This document shows positions 8,403 to 16,876 of a stretch of DNA of 64,000 nucleotides, in pieces (the first letter of the stretch is position 1; every line of letters starts with the position of its first letter). The notes beneath the pieces were generated by a model, which had not been told where the DNA came from, made no database searches, and saw only the letters and a program-made list of their open reading frames with translations. This stretch comes from Halodesulfovibrio aestuarii DSM 17919 = ATCC 29578 (GTDB lineage: Bacteria > Desulfobacterota > Desulfovibrionia > Desulfovibrionales > Desulfovibrionaceae). Position numbers and translations under genes: made by a program. The stretch is from the NCBI RefSeq assembly GCF_000384815.1, contig NZ_ARQF01000020.1, positions 868,001 to 932,000 on the forward strand. The letters run 5' to 3'.

Positions 8403-9671
8403 CTAAAACTTCACATTGCGAGCAGCTGCAAGAGCTTTTTCGAAATGCTCGTCTGTATGCGCGAAGGAAACCATTGCAGCCTCAAGACCGAGAGATGCAA
8501 GGTAGATGCCTTGAGCACGCATCTGCTGGTAGTAAGAAGCGTACATTTTTGCGTTGCAAGCTTTTGCATGCTCAAAATGTGTCACTTTTTCATTCGTAAA
8601 GAACAACGTGAACATAGATGCAATAGTGTTATACGTTACGTCTACACCTTTAGATGCGATGATCGCGTGCAGTTCTTTAGCAAATGCTGCTACACGGGCT
8701 TCAAGAGCGTCATAATCTGCATTCTGAAGGACTTTCAGCGTTGCGATACCTGCGGCCATGACAACCGGGTTACCGGAGTTAGTACCAGCTTGAAAAATGT
8801 TACCGGTAGGTGCTACGCAATCCATAATTTCCCGCTTACCACCGTAAGCGCCTACAGGCATACCACCACCAATAATTTTACCAAGAGTGGTGAGATCTGG
8901 AGTAACACCGAACCGTTTCTGTGCGCCACCGTAAGAAAGACGGAAGCCAGTGATTACCTCGTCGAAAATAAGCAGTGCGCCATATTGGTCACACACATCG
9001 CGAAGACCTTGGAGGAATCCTTCTGCCGGAGGAATAACACCCATGTTACCAGCCATTGGCTCAACGATTACGCAAGAAATTTCGTCACCGTTTGCTTCAA
9101 ACTGTTTACGGACTGCTTCAATATCGTTGTAAGGAACCAGCAGGGTATCTTGCACAGTACCGGAAGGAACGCCCGGAGTACCAGGAATTGCGAGGTCAGC
9201 AAAGCCGGAACCGGCAGCTGCAAGGAACGGATCACCATGACCATGGTAGTTACCAATAAATTTAATGAATTTGCTACGTCCGGTATAACCACGGGCAAGG
9301 CGCAAAGCTGTCATGGTTGCTTCGGTTCCGGAGCTCACCATGCGTAGCATGTCTACCCCAGGCATAGCATCAACAATCATCTCAGCAAGTTCAACCTCTG
9401 CAATACAAGGTGCACCGAAACAAGAACTGTTTGCTGCGGATTCCTGAATCGCTTTGGTAACATCGGGATGCGCGTGACCAAGCAACATTGGCCCCCAACC
9501 CTCAACGAAATCAATGTAGGTTCTTCCGTCTTCGGTCGTAAGGACTGCGCCGTCACCTTTTTTAATAAAAAGCGGTTCACATTCAACGCTGAGACAAGCA
9601 CGGATAGGACTGTTTACGCCACCTGGCATAAGTTCTTTAGCACGTGCATATAATTCACTGGAGCGTTCCAT
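8403..9671 (-). CDS. hemL: Glutamate-1-semialdehyde 2,1-aminomutase HemL
   Basis: 422-aa PLP enzyme that makes 5-aminolevulinate from glutamate-1-semialdehyde (C5 pathway, cytoplasm). Visible motifs are an [11 protein letters not shown]-terminus, [18 protein letters not shown] (SGTEAT), [16 protein letters not shown] with the cofactor-binding Asp, and [17 protein letters not shown] with the PLP lysine. The start is preceded by GAGGAGA. It lies 69 bases downstream of the siroheme decarboxylase gene on the same strand, so two steps of tetrapyrrole synthesis appear linked. Confidence 0.97.
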   Translation of the reverse strand: MERSSELYARAKELMPGGVNSPIRACLSVECEPLFIKKGDGAVLTTEDGRTYIDFVEGWGPMLLGHAHPDVTKAIQESAANSSCFGAPCIAEVELAEMIVDAMPGVDMLRMVSSGTEATMTALRLARGYTGRSKFIKFIGNYHGHGDPFLAAAGSGFADLAIPGTPGVPSGTVQDTLLVPYNDIEAVRKQFEANGDEISCVIVEPMAGNMGVIPPAEGFLQGLRDVCDQYGALLIFDEVITGFRLSYGGAQKRFGVTPDLTTLGKIIGGGMPVGAYGGKREIMDCVAPTGNIFQAGTNSGNPVVMAAGIATLKVLQNADYDALEARVAAFAKELHAIIASKGVDVTYNTIASMFTLFFTNEKVTHFEHAKACNAKMYASYYQQMRAQGIYLASLGLEAAMVSFAHTDEHFEKALAAARNVKF

Positions 9672-9740
9672 AAGGTTCTCCTCTTGGATGGTATAAAAAA
9701 ACTAAAACCTCGCGTTCTAAGCAGGCTTTATGCTGAAAAT

Positions 9741-10220
9741 TTAAAAATAGGTCATGGATACTTTTTTAAGTTCTTTCAAAGACTTAAGCACGGCAAATTC
9801 GTCCAGTTCAGTCGTTCTGCGAAGCTCTTCAACAACTTCCATACATTCGTCTTCGTGGCGACCGTGAATCATTGTATAAAGATTGTACTTCCACTCAGGA
9901 TGAGAGGTCGGACGATGATAGCAATGAGAGATAAGCTTGTGCTTAGCGGCTGTTTTGCCAATTTCATCAATAATGTCTTCGCTTACAATCCATGCAACCA
10001 TTGCATTATGATTAAATCCTGCCTTCTGGTGCTTTAAGCTGGCACCGAAACGGCGAATTGTGCCTTCGTCTTTCATAAGCTGCAACAAGTTAAGAACGGT
10101 CTCTTCGTCTGTGCCTACTTCTTCCGCAATGTCTGCGTACGGAGTAGCGCTATCCGGAAGGTTAGCTTGCACAATGTGCAAAATCTTTTTTTCGATTTCC
10201 GTAAACTCGGTCTTCGCCAT
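9741..10220 (-). CDS. ahbB: Siroheme decarboxylase subunit, AhbA/AhbB family (probably AhbB)
   Basis: 159-aa protein with an Lrp/AsnC-like N-terminal winged helix ([40 protein letters not shown]) and the C-terminal domain typical of siroheme decarboxylases, with [20 protein letters not shown]. In sulfate reducers the AhbA-AhbB heterodimer decarboxylates siroheme to didecarboxysiroheme on the alternative heme route. Automatic pipelines often call it an AsnC regulator, but the histidine-rich core and the hemL neighbour argue for the enzyme. Whether it is the A or B subunit is inferred, and the partner gene is not in the window. Confidence 0.75.
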   Translation of the reverse strand: MAKTEFTEIEKKILHIVQANLPDSATPYADIAEEVGTDEETVLNLLQLMKDEGTIRRFGASLKHQKAGFNHNAMVAWIVSEDIIDEIGKTAAKHKLISHCYHRPTSHPEWKYNLYTMIHGRHEDECMEVVEELRRTTELDEFAVLKSLKELKKVSMTYF

Positions 10221-10605
10221 GGTACATCCTCACATTCCTTTTTTATTTCACCCAGTGTTGATACCTGTTAGCACCGCACGTTGCAACCGCTAATCATTCT
10301 TTAAATAAACACCTGCAACATACAGTAAATGCAGCACTGTTTTCGAATTTCACTATTTCAAATCGTAATATTTTCTTTACTGCTTTCTCCCTCCCCTCAG
10401 GTACCCATGTTGCATCTATGCTTGTTTCTCTGCCGTCCAGCGCATAAAACACAACACTTCCCAGAAAAATACTTCTGAGAATAACTAGCCTTGAGACTTG
10501 TCAGACGATACGATACATGAAGCGTGCACAGAAAATGTAACCGCATACATTCTATTGTTGAAATTTTACACCCATTACATCTAGATTAATATTCTGGAGT
10601 CCTAC
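10221..10605. other. Divergent promoter region between ahbB and gpsA
   Basis: About 385 bases with no supported gene and no strong inverted repeat. It must carry the promoters of both flanking genes, but I cannot assign them with confidence. Confidence 0.4.
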
Positions 10606-11598
10606 ATGAACGTTACCGTAATCGGCGGCGGAAGCTGGGGAACAGCCCTTGCTCAGTTACTTGCCGAAAAGGGATATAAAGTACCACTACTCGTGCGTGA
10701 TGCAAAACAGGCAGCGGCCATTAACAACACGCGGGAGAACGCTAAGTACTTGCCGAATGTGCCACTCCACGAAAACATTACCGCTACAACCAACGCCCAA
10801 AAAGCACTCACTGGCGCCCGCCATATTCTATTTTCAGTACCGTGTCAGGTGTTTCGCAGCACCTTAAAAACGCTTGAGCCATTCATTGAAGCAGGTGCAA
10901 CTATCATCTGTTCAAACAAGGGCTTGGAACTTGATACGGGAAAGACCGTATCTGAAGTAGTCACAGAAGAACTCGGTCATAAGAAACCGGTCTTCGCCAT
11001 GCTATCAGGTCCTTCCTTTGCGGCAGAAGTTGTGCGCGGCATGCCTACTGCGGTTGTTTTAGGCTGCCATGACCAAACAAACGGCAAAAAACTGCGTGAA
11101 ATGTTCTCTAATGAAAATTTTCGGGCATACTCATCTACAGATATCCTCGGTGTGCAGCTCGGCGGTGCATTTAAAAACGTTATTGCTATTGCCGCAGGCA
11201 TGTCAGACGGCCTGCAATTTGGTGCTAATGCGCGTGCAGCACTTATCACACGCGGCCTTGCTGAAATGTCCCGCCTTGGCGTTGCTATGGGCGCAAAGGC
11301 TGAAACCTTTATGGGACTCTCGGGCATGGGCGACCTTGTTTTAACGTGCACTGATGATCTATCTCGAAACCGACAGGTCGGACTTAAACTCGGGCAAGGA
11401 AAAACGTTGGATGAAATCCTTGAAGAGATGCAACAGGTGGCTGAAGGTATAAAAACGACAACAGCAGTCCACCGACTGGCGCAACGCCTTAATGTTGAGC
11501 TCCCTATCACTGCCACTATGCACGCCATTATCCATGACGGTAAAAATCCGCACGATGCATGGCGCGAACTCATGAAGCGAGAACTGAGAGAAGAATAA
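10606..11598 (+). CDS. gpsA: NAD(P)-dependent glycerol-3-phosphate dehydrogenase GpsA
   Basis: 330-aa enzyme that reduces dihydroxyacetone phosphate to sn-glycerol-3-phosphate for phospholipid synthesis. It has an N-terminal Rossmann fold with GGGSWGTALAQLL, then CSNKGLE, MLSGPSFAAEVV, the catalytic Lys in GGAFKNVIAIAAGM, and the signature region LSGMGDLVLTCTDDLSRNR. A GGAG Shine-Dalgarno lies 8 bases before the ATG. It is followed by its own terminator. Confidence 0.97.
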   Translation: MNVTVIGGGSWGTALAQLLAEKGYKVPLLVRDAKQAAAINNTRENAKYLPNVPLHENITATTNAQKALTGARHILFSVPCQVFRSTLKTLEPFIEAGATIICSNKGLELDTGKTVSEVVTEELGHKKPVFAMLSGPSFAAEVVRGMPTAVVLGCHDQTNGKKLREMFSNENFRAYSSTDILGVQLGGAFKNVIAIAAGMSDGLQFGANARAALITRGLAEMSRLGVAMGAKAETFMGLSGMGDLVLTCTDDLSRNRQVGLKLGQGKTLDEILEEMQQVAEGIKTTTAVHRLAQRLNVELPITATMHAIIHDGKNPHDAWRELMKRELREE

Positions 11599-11601
11599 AC
11601 A

Positions 11602-11633
11602 AAAAGACGATAGCGTTAGCTATCGTCTTTTCG
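11602..11633 (+). terminator. Terminator of gpsA
   Basis: 13-bp perfect stem AAAAGACGATAGC / GCTATCGTCTTTT with a GTTA loop, 4 bases after the stop. Confidence 0.85.
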
Positions 11634-11776
11634 AACTTTGACCATATATCATATGTCTATGAGGAGGATAAAGGTTACTCAATGGCCTTTCGGCATTCCA
11701 TTATTACCATAATATCCAGAGAGACAAGTAACGTCTAAAAGAACAATCCCGTGAAAATGTCCCTCAGTATAAATAG

Positions 11777-12088
11777 TTATGCCTGCCCTACTCGTGCATC
11801 TTGCAAATTTGCCTCGATAACACGATAGAGCTTATTCTCTGTTCCGATTGTTTGTGTAATCGTTGTAAGCGCTTCATTAAAATAGGTAACAGCTTCCTGC
11901 TTTTTGCCTTGCATATTGAGAATAATACCAAAGTTATTTTTAAGCTTTGCTGTGTAGGTATCTACCCCGAGGTATTCAGCTCTGCGAATAGCCTGCTGCA
12001 TCATAAATTCTGCGTTCATGTAGTTACCTTCAGACATTGCTGCCATACCTGCTTTGCTCAGCGCACCAATTTCTCTTGCAGCACACAT
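11777..12088 (-). CDS. Small TPR-like protein
   Basis: 103-aa protein starting MCAAREIGALSK. The frame is open further upstream to 12187, but the ATG at 12088 has an AGGGGAA ribosome-binding site and lies 13 bases after the DUF2325 stop. It is predicted helical, with about two and a half tetratricopeptide-like repeats (AAMSEGNYMNAEFMMQQAIRRAEY, then NNFGIILNMQGKKQEAVTYFNEAL). TPR proteins usually mediate protein contacts. It is almost certainly cotranscribed with the DUF2325 gene, so it may share its metal-responsive control. No enzymatic motif is seen. Confidence 0.75.
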   Translation of the reverse strand: MCAAREIGALSKAGMAAMSEGNYMNAEFMMQQAIRRAEYLGVDTYTAKLKNNFGIILNMQGKKQEAVTYFNEALTTITQTIGTENKLYRVIEANLQDARVGQA

Positions 12089-12101
12089 TGTAATTCCCCT
12101 T

Positions 12102-12371
12102 TTATCGTAAAACCTGCTTAAGTGTGGAAACACCACAGGAATGAGCCATATGAACCGGAATATCTTTAGCTTTCGCGTACTGTACAACTTCTCGGCGTGC
12201 GGCGTGTGAAACTTTGTTGGTAAACAAGATAACCATATCAGGAGTACCCATTTGACCTGCTATTGAGTTCTCCTTTCCTGTAAACACCTTCAATTTAACG
12301 CCGTGACTTTTCGCTGTATTAATATACTCACGTCTAAGTCTATCCATTCCGCCTATTAACGTTGCGCACAT
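12102..12371 (-). CDS. DUF2325 domain protein
   Basis: 89-aa single-domain DUF2325 protein with the family pattern LIGGMDRLRREY at the N-terminus, VILFTNKVSHAARREVV in the middle and the C-terminal VHMAHSCGVSTLKQVL, which contains the conserved H-S-C-G. Function is unknown in the family; the conserved His and Cys suggest metal or redox involvement, which is inference. The ATG has a GGAGG ribosome-binding site. A Fur/Zur-like palindrome lies about 45 bases upstream of the start, shared with the divergent DUF1007/NicO genes. Confidence 0.82.
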   Translation of the reverse strand: MCATLIGGMDRLRREYINTAKSHGVKLKVFTGKENSIAGQMGTPDMVILFTNKVSHAARREVVQYAKAKDIPVHMAHSCGVSTLKQVLR

Positions 12372-12414
12372 GACGCCTCCAAATGTATTCCGGCCTCTTC
12401 GTTACTCCATGTTT

Positions 12415-12436
12415 AATTGAAAACGATTTTCATTGT
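12415..12436. promoter_or_regulatory. Fur/Zur-like operator between divergent metal-related operons
   Basis: ATTGAAAACGATTTTCATTG contains a near-perfect dyad TGAAAAC-G-ATTTTCA (12418-12432), close to the deltaproteobacterial Fur consensus of the form TTGAAAATNATTTTCAA. It sits between the DUF2325-TPR genes (minus) and the DUF1007-NicO genes (plus). Which regulator binds (Fur, Zur or another family member) is not decidable from sequence. Confidence 0.6.
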
Positions 12437-12565
12437 CAACAAGAAAATGCTTTTTTTCATTTTTTTCCATTGCTATACGAAGCGAACATGGACCCAAAAG
12501 CGACCAAGATCCCAATATATTACCGGTTCCCGCCTACAATCTATATCTTTACAGATGGTTATAAC

Positions 12566-13153
12566 ATGAAAACTGCCCTATTCTTGCTTCTTACAGTCTG
12601 CCTCTGCTGCACGACGTTCACTCCACGCACCGCACATGCACACCCGCATGTTTTTATCGACAGTTCATTAACTCTACATTTTGAAGGCAACAGTCTGAAT
12701 TCAATAAACGTGGTCTGGACATTCGATGATATGTCCAGCGACATGTTTTTGAGTGATCTCGATACCAATGCCGATGGCACGCTGACGCAAGCAGAGTGGA
12801 ACAAACAACGTCCTGATATCCAAGGCTATCTTGCAGAACACAGTTTTTTTGTTCATGTAACCCTCAATGGTCAGAAACTTCCGTTAACAACAGTTACAAA
12901 TTTTATTGCAACCTTTGAAAACGGTACTCTGACATACAAAATGGATATTCCACTTATCGTTAGCCAAAAAGCCACAGCGCAAAAAGTACAGATCGCCATT
13001 TTTGATCCTTCCTACTACTCTGATTTTTACACCCCGCTTGAATCTATAACTGTTACCGGCAAAAATGATTTACAGATCTCCATTGATGACGCGCCTGAAC
13101 TGGCCTTTTATCAGGGACAAATTATTCCTACAGCCGTGACTTTCGAGTTTTAA
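12566..13153 (+). CDS. DUF1007 family exported protein (partner of NicO-type transporter)
   Basis: 195-aa protein from the ATG at 12566. The frame is open from 12383, but only this start gives a clean signal peptide (MKTALFLLLTVCLCC...TAHA) followed by HPHVFIDSS, the family hallmark with possible metal-binding His. Residues around 75 contain a full EF-hand-type loop (D-T-N-A-D-G-T-L-T-Q-A-E). DUF1007 (COG3683) proteins are normally encoded with NicO/RcnA-like permeases (COG2215) and are thought to assist metal transport in the periplasm. The next gene starts two bases after its stop. The ribosome-binding site is weak. Confidence 0.85.
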   Translation: MKTALFLLLTVCLCCTTFTPRTAHAHPHVFIDSSLTLHFEGNSLNSINVVWTFDDMSSDMFLSDLDTNADGTLTQAEWNKQRPDIQGYLAEHSFFVHVTLNGQKLPLTTVTNFIATFENGTLTYKMDIPLIVSQKATAQKVQIAIFDPSYYSDFYTPLESITVTGKNDLQISIDDAPELAFYQGQIIPTAVTFEF

Positions 13154-13155
13154 GA

Positions 13156-14070
13156 ATGCAAAAAATTCTTATCTTCACACTTTTTGTACTTATTTCAGTG
13201 ACAACAGCGTATGCCAGCCCATTTACGGGGGGGCAAAACACTGGACACACAACCAGAGAGCATGTGGACCAGACGCAACATGAAGCAGGCTTTTTTGCGT
13301 TGCAATATTCAATACTGCTCCGCAACGTAAACCTTGCTCAACGTGCCATGCGTTCAAAAATGTCAACGCTTGGGCATGAAATAAAGACACATCCGAACGG
13401 TCAATCTTTCTGGTTTTTTATGTTATTTTCATTTTTATACGGGATCATTCATGCTCTTGGACCGGGACATGGTAAATCCATTGTATTCTCATACTTTCTG
13501 AGTAGAAAAGGAACATTACTTAAGGGTGTTATAATGGGACACCTGCTTACAGCTATACATACGCTTTCTGCCATCGTCATAGTGCTGGGAGCATACTTCC
13601 TGCTGGACCTCAAAGGAAGCCACGCCCTCACCTCTGCCAGTGAACCGCTAAAAGTGACAAGCTACTACCTTATCATCGGGCTAGGCATTTTTATCCTTCT
13701 ACACGCCCTATATGAAGCTGTTGTACGGATTCGTACAAACGGCAGTGTCAAAAAAGAAGCCGATAATAAGGGACTCATCACTATTTCTATTATTTCCGGT
13801 CTGGTACCGTGCCCCGGAGCTGCCCTGCTGCTCTCTTTTGCATTGAGCTTAAATATACTCACAACCGGACTTCTCGGCGCTCTCTTCTTTACCATGGGGA
13901 TGGGCATTACAACGTCACTTTTTGGCATAATCAGCATTCATTCCCGAAAAATACTCATGCATGTTGCGGGCAAAAGCTCTACTGCCATAGCCGTTCTCCA
14001 CACCTCGTTTTCCGTCATTGCGGGATTTGCCATCATTGCCACCGGCTGGCTGCTCGTCGCCACTTCATAG
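13156..14070 (+). CDS. NicO/RcnA-like metal transporter permease
   Basis: 304-aa inner-membrane protein with an N-terminal signal/anchor and about six further hydrophobic segments. The family motif GIIHALGPGHGKSIVFSYFL is clear, as is the second conserved block GLVPCPGAALLLSFAL. NicO-family proteins move nickel or cobalt, and DUF1007-paired members have been proposed to act on other divalent metals such as zinc. It is two bases from the DUF1007 gene. The Fur/Zur-like box upstream favours an uptake or homeostasis role over drug-type efflux, but this is inference. Confidence 0.88.
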   Translation: MQKILIFTLFVLISVTTAYASPFTGGQNTGHTTREHVDQTQHEAGFFALQYSILLRNVNLAQRAMRSKMSTLGHEIKTHPNGQSFWFFMLFSFLYGIIHALGPGHGKSIVFSYFLSRKGTLLKGVIMGHLLTAIHTLSAIVIVLGAYFLLDLKGSHALTSASEPLKVTSYYLIIGLGIFILLHALYEAVVRIRTNGSVKKEADNKGLITISIISGLVPCPGAALLLSFALSLNILTTGLLGALFFTMGMGITTSLFGIISIHSRKILMHVAGKSSTAIAVLHTSFSVIAGFAIIATGWLLVATS

Positions 14071-14095
14071 TACAACCTAAGAGTCTGATATAAAT

Positions 14096-14130
14096 AAAAA
14101 AACGTCGTTTCTTTTGAAACGGCGTTTTCT
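14096..14130 (+). terminator. Terminator of the DUF1007-NicO operon
   Basis: 13-bp stem AAAACGTCGTTTC / GAAACGGCGTTTT (one G-U pair) with a TTTT loop, 28 bases after the stop. Confidence 0.85.
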
Positions 14131-14268
14131 ATTTCCAAATTTTAGTATCAAATAGGATGGAATCTTTTTTTACATCAAAAAGCAACTTTCACCTGAATGC
14201 AGGTTCTATTTTTATTCGAACGTTAAGAGAATGGGGAGTACAACTCGTCCTCTTTAGAAATCTTAACT

Positions 14269-14284
14269 CGGCGCGTTTTTTGCT
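14269..14284 (+). promoter_or_regulatory. Sigma-54-type (-24/-12) promoter
   Basis: CGGCGCGTTTTTTGCT matches the consensus TGGCACGN4TTGCW at 10 of its 12 fixed bases, with GG (14270-14271) and GC (14282-14283) separated by exactly 10 bases. It lies about 40 bases before the ATG of the 88-aa protein. Confidence 0.55.
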
Positions 14285-14325
14285 TAATATTATTAAGCAG
14301 AAATTTTTACCGCAGGAGAGTACCT

Positions 14326-14592
14326 ATGTCACCTATCAATGGTGTCGGACAAGACACCTTTTCTTTTAAGCTTGGCAACCTGATAAGCACAACCAGCCAG
14401 AAAATTCAGGAACAGCAGACCGACACAGCAACACCTGTACAGGCAGCAGCGGTGCAAGCTCGTTCTGAAGTTGAAACGGCAAAGATTGCCTACGGCAATA
14501 CCGTAACTGCCCTTGAGAACGGCCAACAACCTACAGGCCAGACAGGACACGCGCTTGACCCTGCCCGCGTTGCAGCATTGCTGGACTTTTAG
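14326..14592 (+). CDS. Small protein of unknown function
   Basis: 88-aa soluble protein (MSPINGVGQDTFSFKLGN...), rich in Gln, Ala and Thr, with a central predicted helix (VQARSEVETAKIAYGNTVTALENG) and no signal peptide or membrane segment. I do not recognise a family. A good Shine-Dalgarno (CAGGAGAG) and a sigma-54-like promoter upstream support a real gene. In this lineage sigma-54 often drives motility or envelope genes, so a motility-related role is possible. A stem-loop follows the stop. Confidence 0.7.
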   Translation: MSPINGVGQDTFSFKLGNLISTTSQKIQEQQTDTATPVQAAAVQARSEVETAKIAYGNTVTALENGQQPTGQTGHALDPARVAALLDF

Positions 14593-14600
14593 CCCGCACG

Positions 14601-14630
14601 TTTCAGGGAGTGTTCACGCACTCCCTGAAA
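14601..14630 (+). terminator. Stem-loop after the 88-aa gene
   Basis: 12-bp perfect stem TTTCAGGGAGTG / CACTCCCTGAAA with a 6-nt loop, but followed by A rather than T, so termination efficiency is uncertain. Confidence 0.5.
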
Positions 14631-14635
14631 AAATA

Positions 14636-14665
14636 AAAAAGCGCATTGCAAATGCAATACGCTTT
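14636..14665 (-). terminator. Terminator of the TPR gene at 14689 (minus strand)
   Basis: Stem of 12 bp with one mismatch (14638-14649 with 14654-14665), followed on the minus strand by a T run, 24 bases after the stop of the minus-strand gene. Confidence 0.7.
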
Positions 14666-14688
14666 ATATCTATATCACAGGGTATACC

Positions 14689-15339
14689 CTACTCTGAGTA
14701 ATCTTCCTGTAACTGCGCCTTTAATTTGGCAGCGCCAACTTTATCACCAGTAGCAACAACAGCATCCAGCAAAATACGTTTAGCCTTTCGGGTATCCGGA
14801 TCAACTGCGACTGCTTTTTTTAAATATTTCATTGCCACTTTGGGCTGCTTACACGCCAGACACCACTCCCCGATCATACGAAACATGCTATGTTCGTCTA
14901 CGTATAGAGCTTTCGCCTCTTCAAATGCTTCTGTCGCATCCTGCAGTTTACCACTGGAAAGATATCTCCTCCCGCGGTTTAACGCTTTATCAAGTGTAAG
15001 CTTACGGTTGCGCTGCTCATTATACGACTCTGAATCCTGAATTTTCTTTAACTCAAGAAACAGCTTCACAAGGCTGTCGTGAACATTTTTTTCGTGCCCC
15101 TTCGCATACAGGATGCCTCGAGGAAACATTTTTTTGACCTCGGTAACTCTATTCATATTGTGCAGCACTTCCTTAAGGGCAGAGTCAACCGTGATTCTGT
15201 CTATACCGGTAACCTTTCCAGCAAGAACCAACCTTAGTGAGGCAATGACTGAGGCTGTGGTTCGCAGGATATCATGTCGCTGAAAATATGCTTTTGCGCG
15301 GGCAATATGCTCTTTTGCAGCTTTGGAATCATCTTTCAT
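14689..15339 (-). CDS. TPR-repeat protein
   Basis: 216-aa soluble helical protein. The C-terminal half carries at least two tetratricopeptide repeats (RGRRYLSSGKLQDATEAFEEAKAL; WCLACKQPKVAMKYLKKAVAVDP) and a final KRILLDAVVATGDKVGAAKL. The N-terminal half begins KAAKEHIARAKAYFQRHDILRT and is also helical and lysine-rich. It has no signal peptide. TPR proteins serve as scaffolds, and no specific partner is indicated. It is divergent from the ferredoxin gene. Confidence 0.82.
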   Translation of the reverse strand: MKDDSKAAKEHIARAKAYFQRHDILRTTASVIASLRLVLAGKVTGIDRITVDSALKEVLHNMNRVTEVKKMFPRGILYAKGHEKNVHDSLVKLFLELKKIQDSESYNEQRNRKLTLDKALNRGRRYLSSGKLQDATEAFEEAKALYVDEHSMFRMIGEWCLACKQPKVAMKYLKKAVAVDPDTRKAKRILLDAVVATGDKVGAAKLKAQLQEDYSE

Positions 15340-15383
15340 AGAGTCACCTTACAAATTTTATTTCAAATGCAAAGTCACGATAG

Positions 15384-15665
<282 letters not shown>

Positions 15666-15687
15666 TAGCACTTTTTTGCAAGCTCTC

Positions 15688-15721
15688 AAAAGCACTACCT
15701 TTACAGAGGCAGTGCTTTTTT
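15688..15721 (+). terminator. Terminator of the ferredoxin gene
   Basis: Stem AAAAGCACTACCT / AGGCAGTGCTTTT with one mismatch, followed by a T run. Confidence 0.8.
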
Positions 15722-15995
15722 ATTATATTCAAAAAATACTACATACATACCAAAAGGTTAGAAACGATTAACAGCTTTCACTTTACCACAAACAGCTTAT
15801 CCTGTAGAACGTTAGTACATATTATACTGTAATTTTCATCTTTAGTGGAGTGAGCCGTCTCAACGACCGACTGTTGCAAAAAGGATCTGTCTTTGTACGT
15901 TGGTACAACAAACACAGATCGCTCCGATTGGTCATGGGTCTTTTCCGGTGTCCTTCAACGCAAAAACGTATTAATGCACTGCCGCAGGAGTTGTT
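15722..15995 (+). other. Leader region of cheX
   Basis: About 275 bases with no supported gene between the ferredoxin terminator and cheX. A weak imperfect repeat around GTACGTTGGTACAAC (15896-15910) is the only structure I noticed. Confidence 0.35.
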
Positions 15996-16460
15996 ATGAA
16001 TTCTGATGTTACCTTTGCTAAGCCTTTTATCAATGCTACGAGCAACGTGCTTAGCACAATGGCTGGCATCACTCCTGTTCCAAGCGCGCCTTTTGTAAAA
16101 AAAGACAATATTGCTTGTGGCGATGTCTCTGCAATCATTGGCATCACAGGTGAAAAGCGCGGAAGCATTTCTGTTACATTCACCAAGAAATGCGCTGTTG
16201 CTCTTGTTCGCGCAATGTTGGGTGATGATATTCAGGACATTGTCTCAGACACAAAAGATGCTGTCGGCGAAATATGCAACATGATTTCAGGTCAGGCTCG
16301 AGTCGGTCTTGCAGACATGGGCTTCAAATTCGACGGTTCAACACCATCTGTCATTATGGGTGACAACCATACACTCAGCCATGTGACTTCCAGCCCTGTT
16401 ATCGCGGTTCCATTCTCTACCGACCATGGCGACTTTACGCTCGAATTCTGTTTTGGATAA
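15996..16460 (+). CDS. cheX: CheX-like chemotaxis phosphatase / CheC-CheX-FliY family protein
   Basis: 154-aa protein of the CheX type, which dephosphorylates CheY-P in chemotaxis. The catalytic E-x-x-N motif is present (E92 and N95 in DAVGEICNMISGQARVGL), followed by the GxxS-like second half and the C-terminal PVIAVPFSTDHGDFTLEFCF. The length matches CheX. It is cytoplasmic, single-gene, with a GGAG ribosome-binding site and its own terminator. The family includes variants outside chemotaxis that act on other response regulators. Confidence 0.85.
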   Translation: MNSDVTFAKPFINATSNVLSTMAGITPVPSAPFVKKDNIACGDVSAIIGITGEKRGSISVTFTKKCAVALVRAMLGDDIQDIVSDTKDAVGEICNMISGQARVGLADMGFKFDGSTPSVIMGDNHTLSHVTSSPVIAVPFSTDHGDFTLEFCFG

Positions 16461-16503
16461 TTGTGTTTAAATTACAGTAGAATAGAGCATTTTTAAAGAA
16501 CAC

Positions 16504-16531
16504 CGCTCGCATCTGAATGCGAGCGTTTTTT
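16504..16531 (+). terminator. Terminator of cheX
   Basis: 9-bp stem CGCTCGCAT / ATGCGAGCG with a 4-nt loop and six T. Confidence 0.92.
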
Positions 16532-16876
16532 ATTACACAGCTCCAACGTAGCTATTCATAGTGGTTTCACGGCAAAACAGATTGTTTCACGCTGTTTTTA
16601 CACACCATTTCCACAGCCATGAACCAAATTTGGGCACCTCATTATTACTTTTTTTTGTAAGCAAACCTGTTGAGATGTCTAACTTCTAAGCTGTAGCATA
16701 TGACTATTAAGAAAAAGTCTATTGCTAAAAAACTGTCAGCATGAGTATGATTTACTTCTTGCGACTGAGTAATTCAAAACGCTCGTTTAGTTGCATTATT
16801 TCATTTATTTTAATTATTTACATGATATGTGATAACGCCTTCACATATCCAGACACACTCTTTTAAGGATAAAAGT
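16532..16876 (+). promoter_or_regulatory. Upstream region of nrdGD with an inverted repeat
   Basis: No gene is supported here. Just before nrdG a perfect inverted repeat GATATGTGA (16824-16832) / TCACATATC (16841-16849) with an 8-nt spacer lies 28 bases before the start. It could be an operator or a 5'-leader hairpin. The TGTGA/TCACA halves resemble CRP/FNR-family half sites, but the spacing (8, not 6) is unusual. Confidence 0.45.

Noticed and set aside
8202-9347. 381-codon plus-strand ORF
   Set aside because: Antisense mirror of hemL with biased composition and no ribosome-binding site; hemL is certain.
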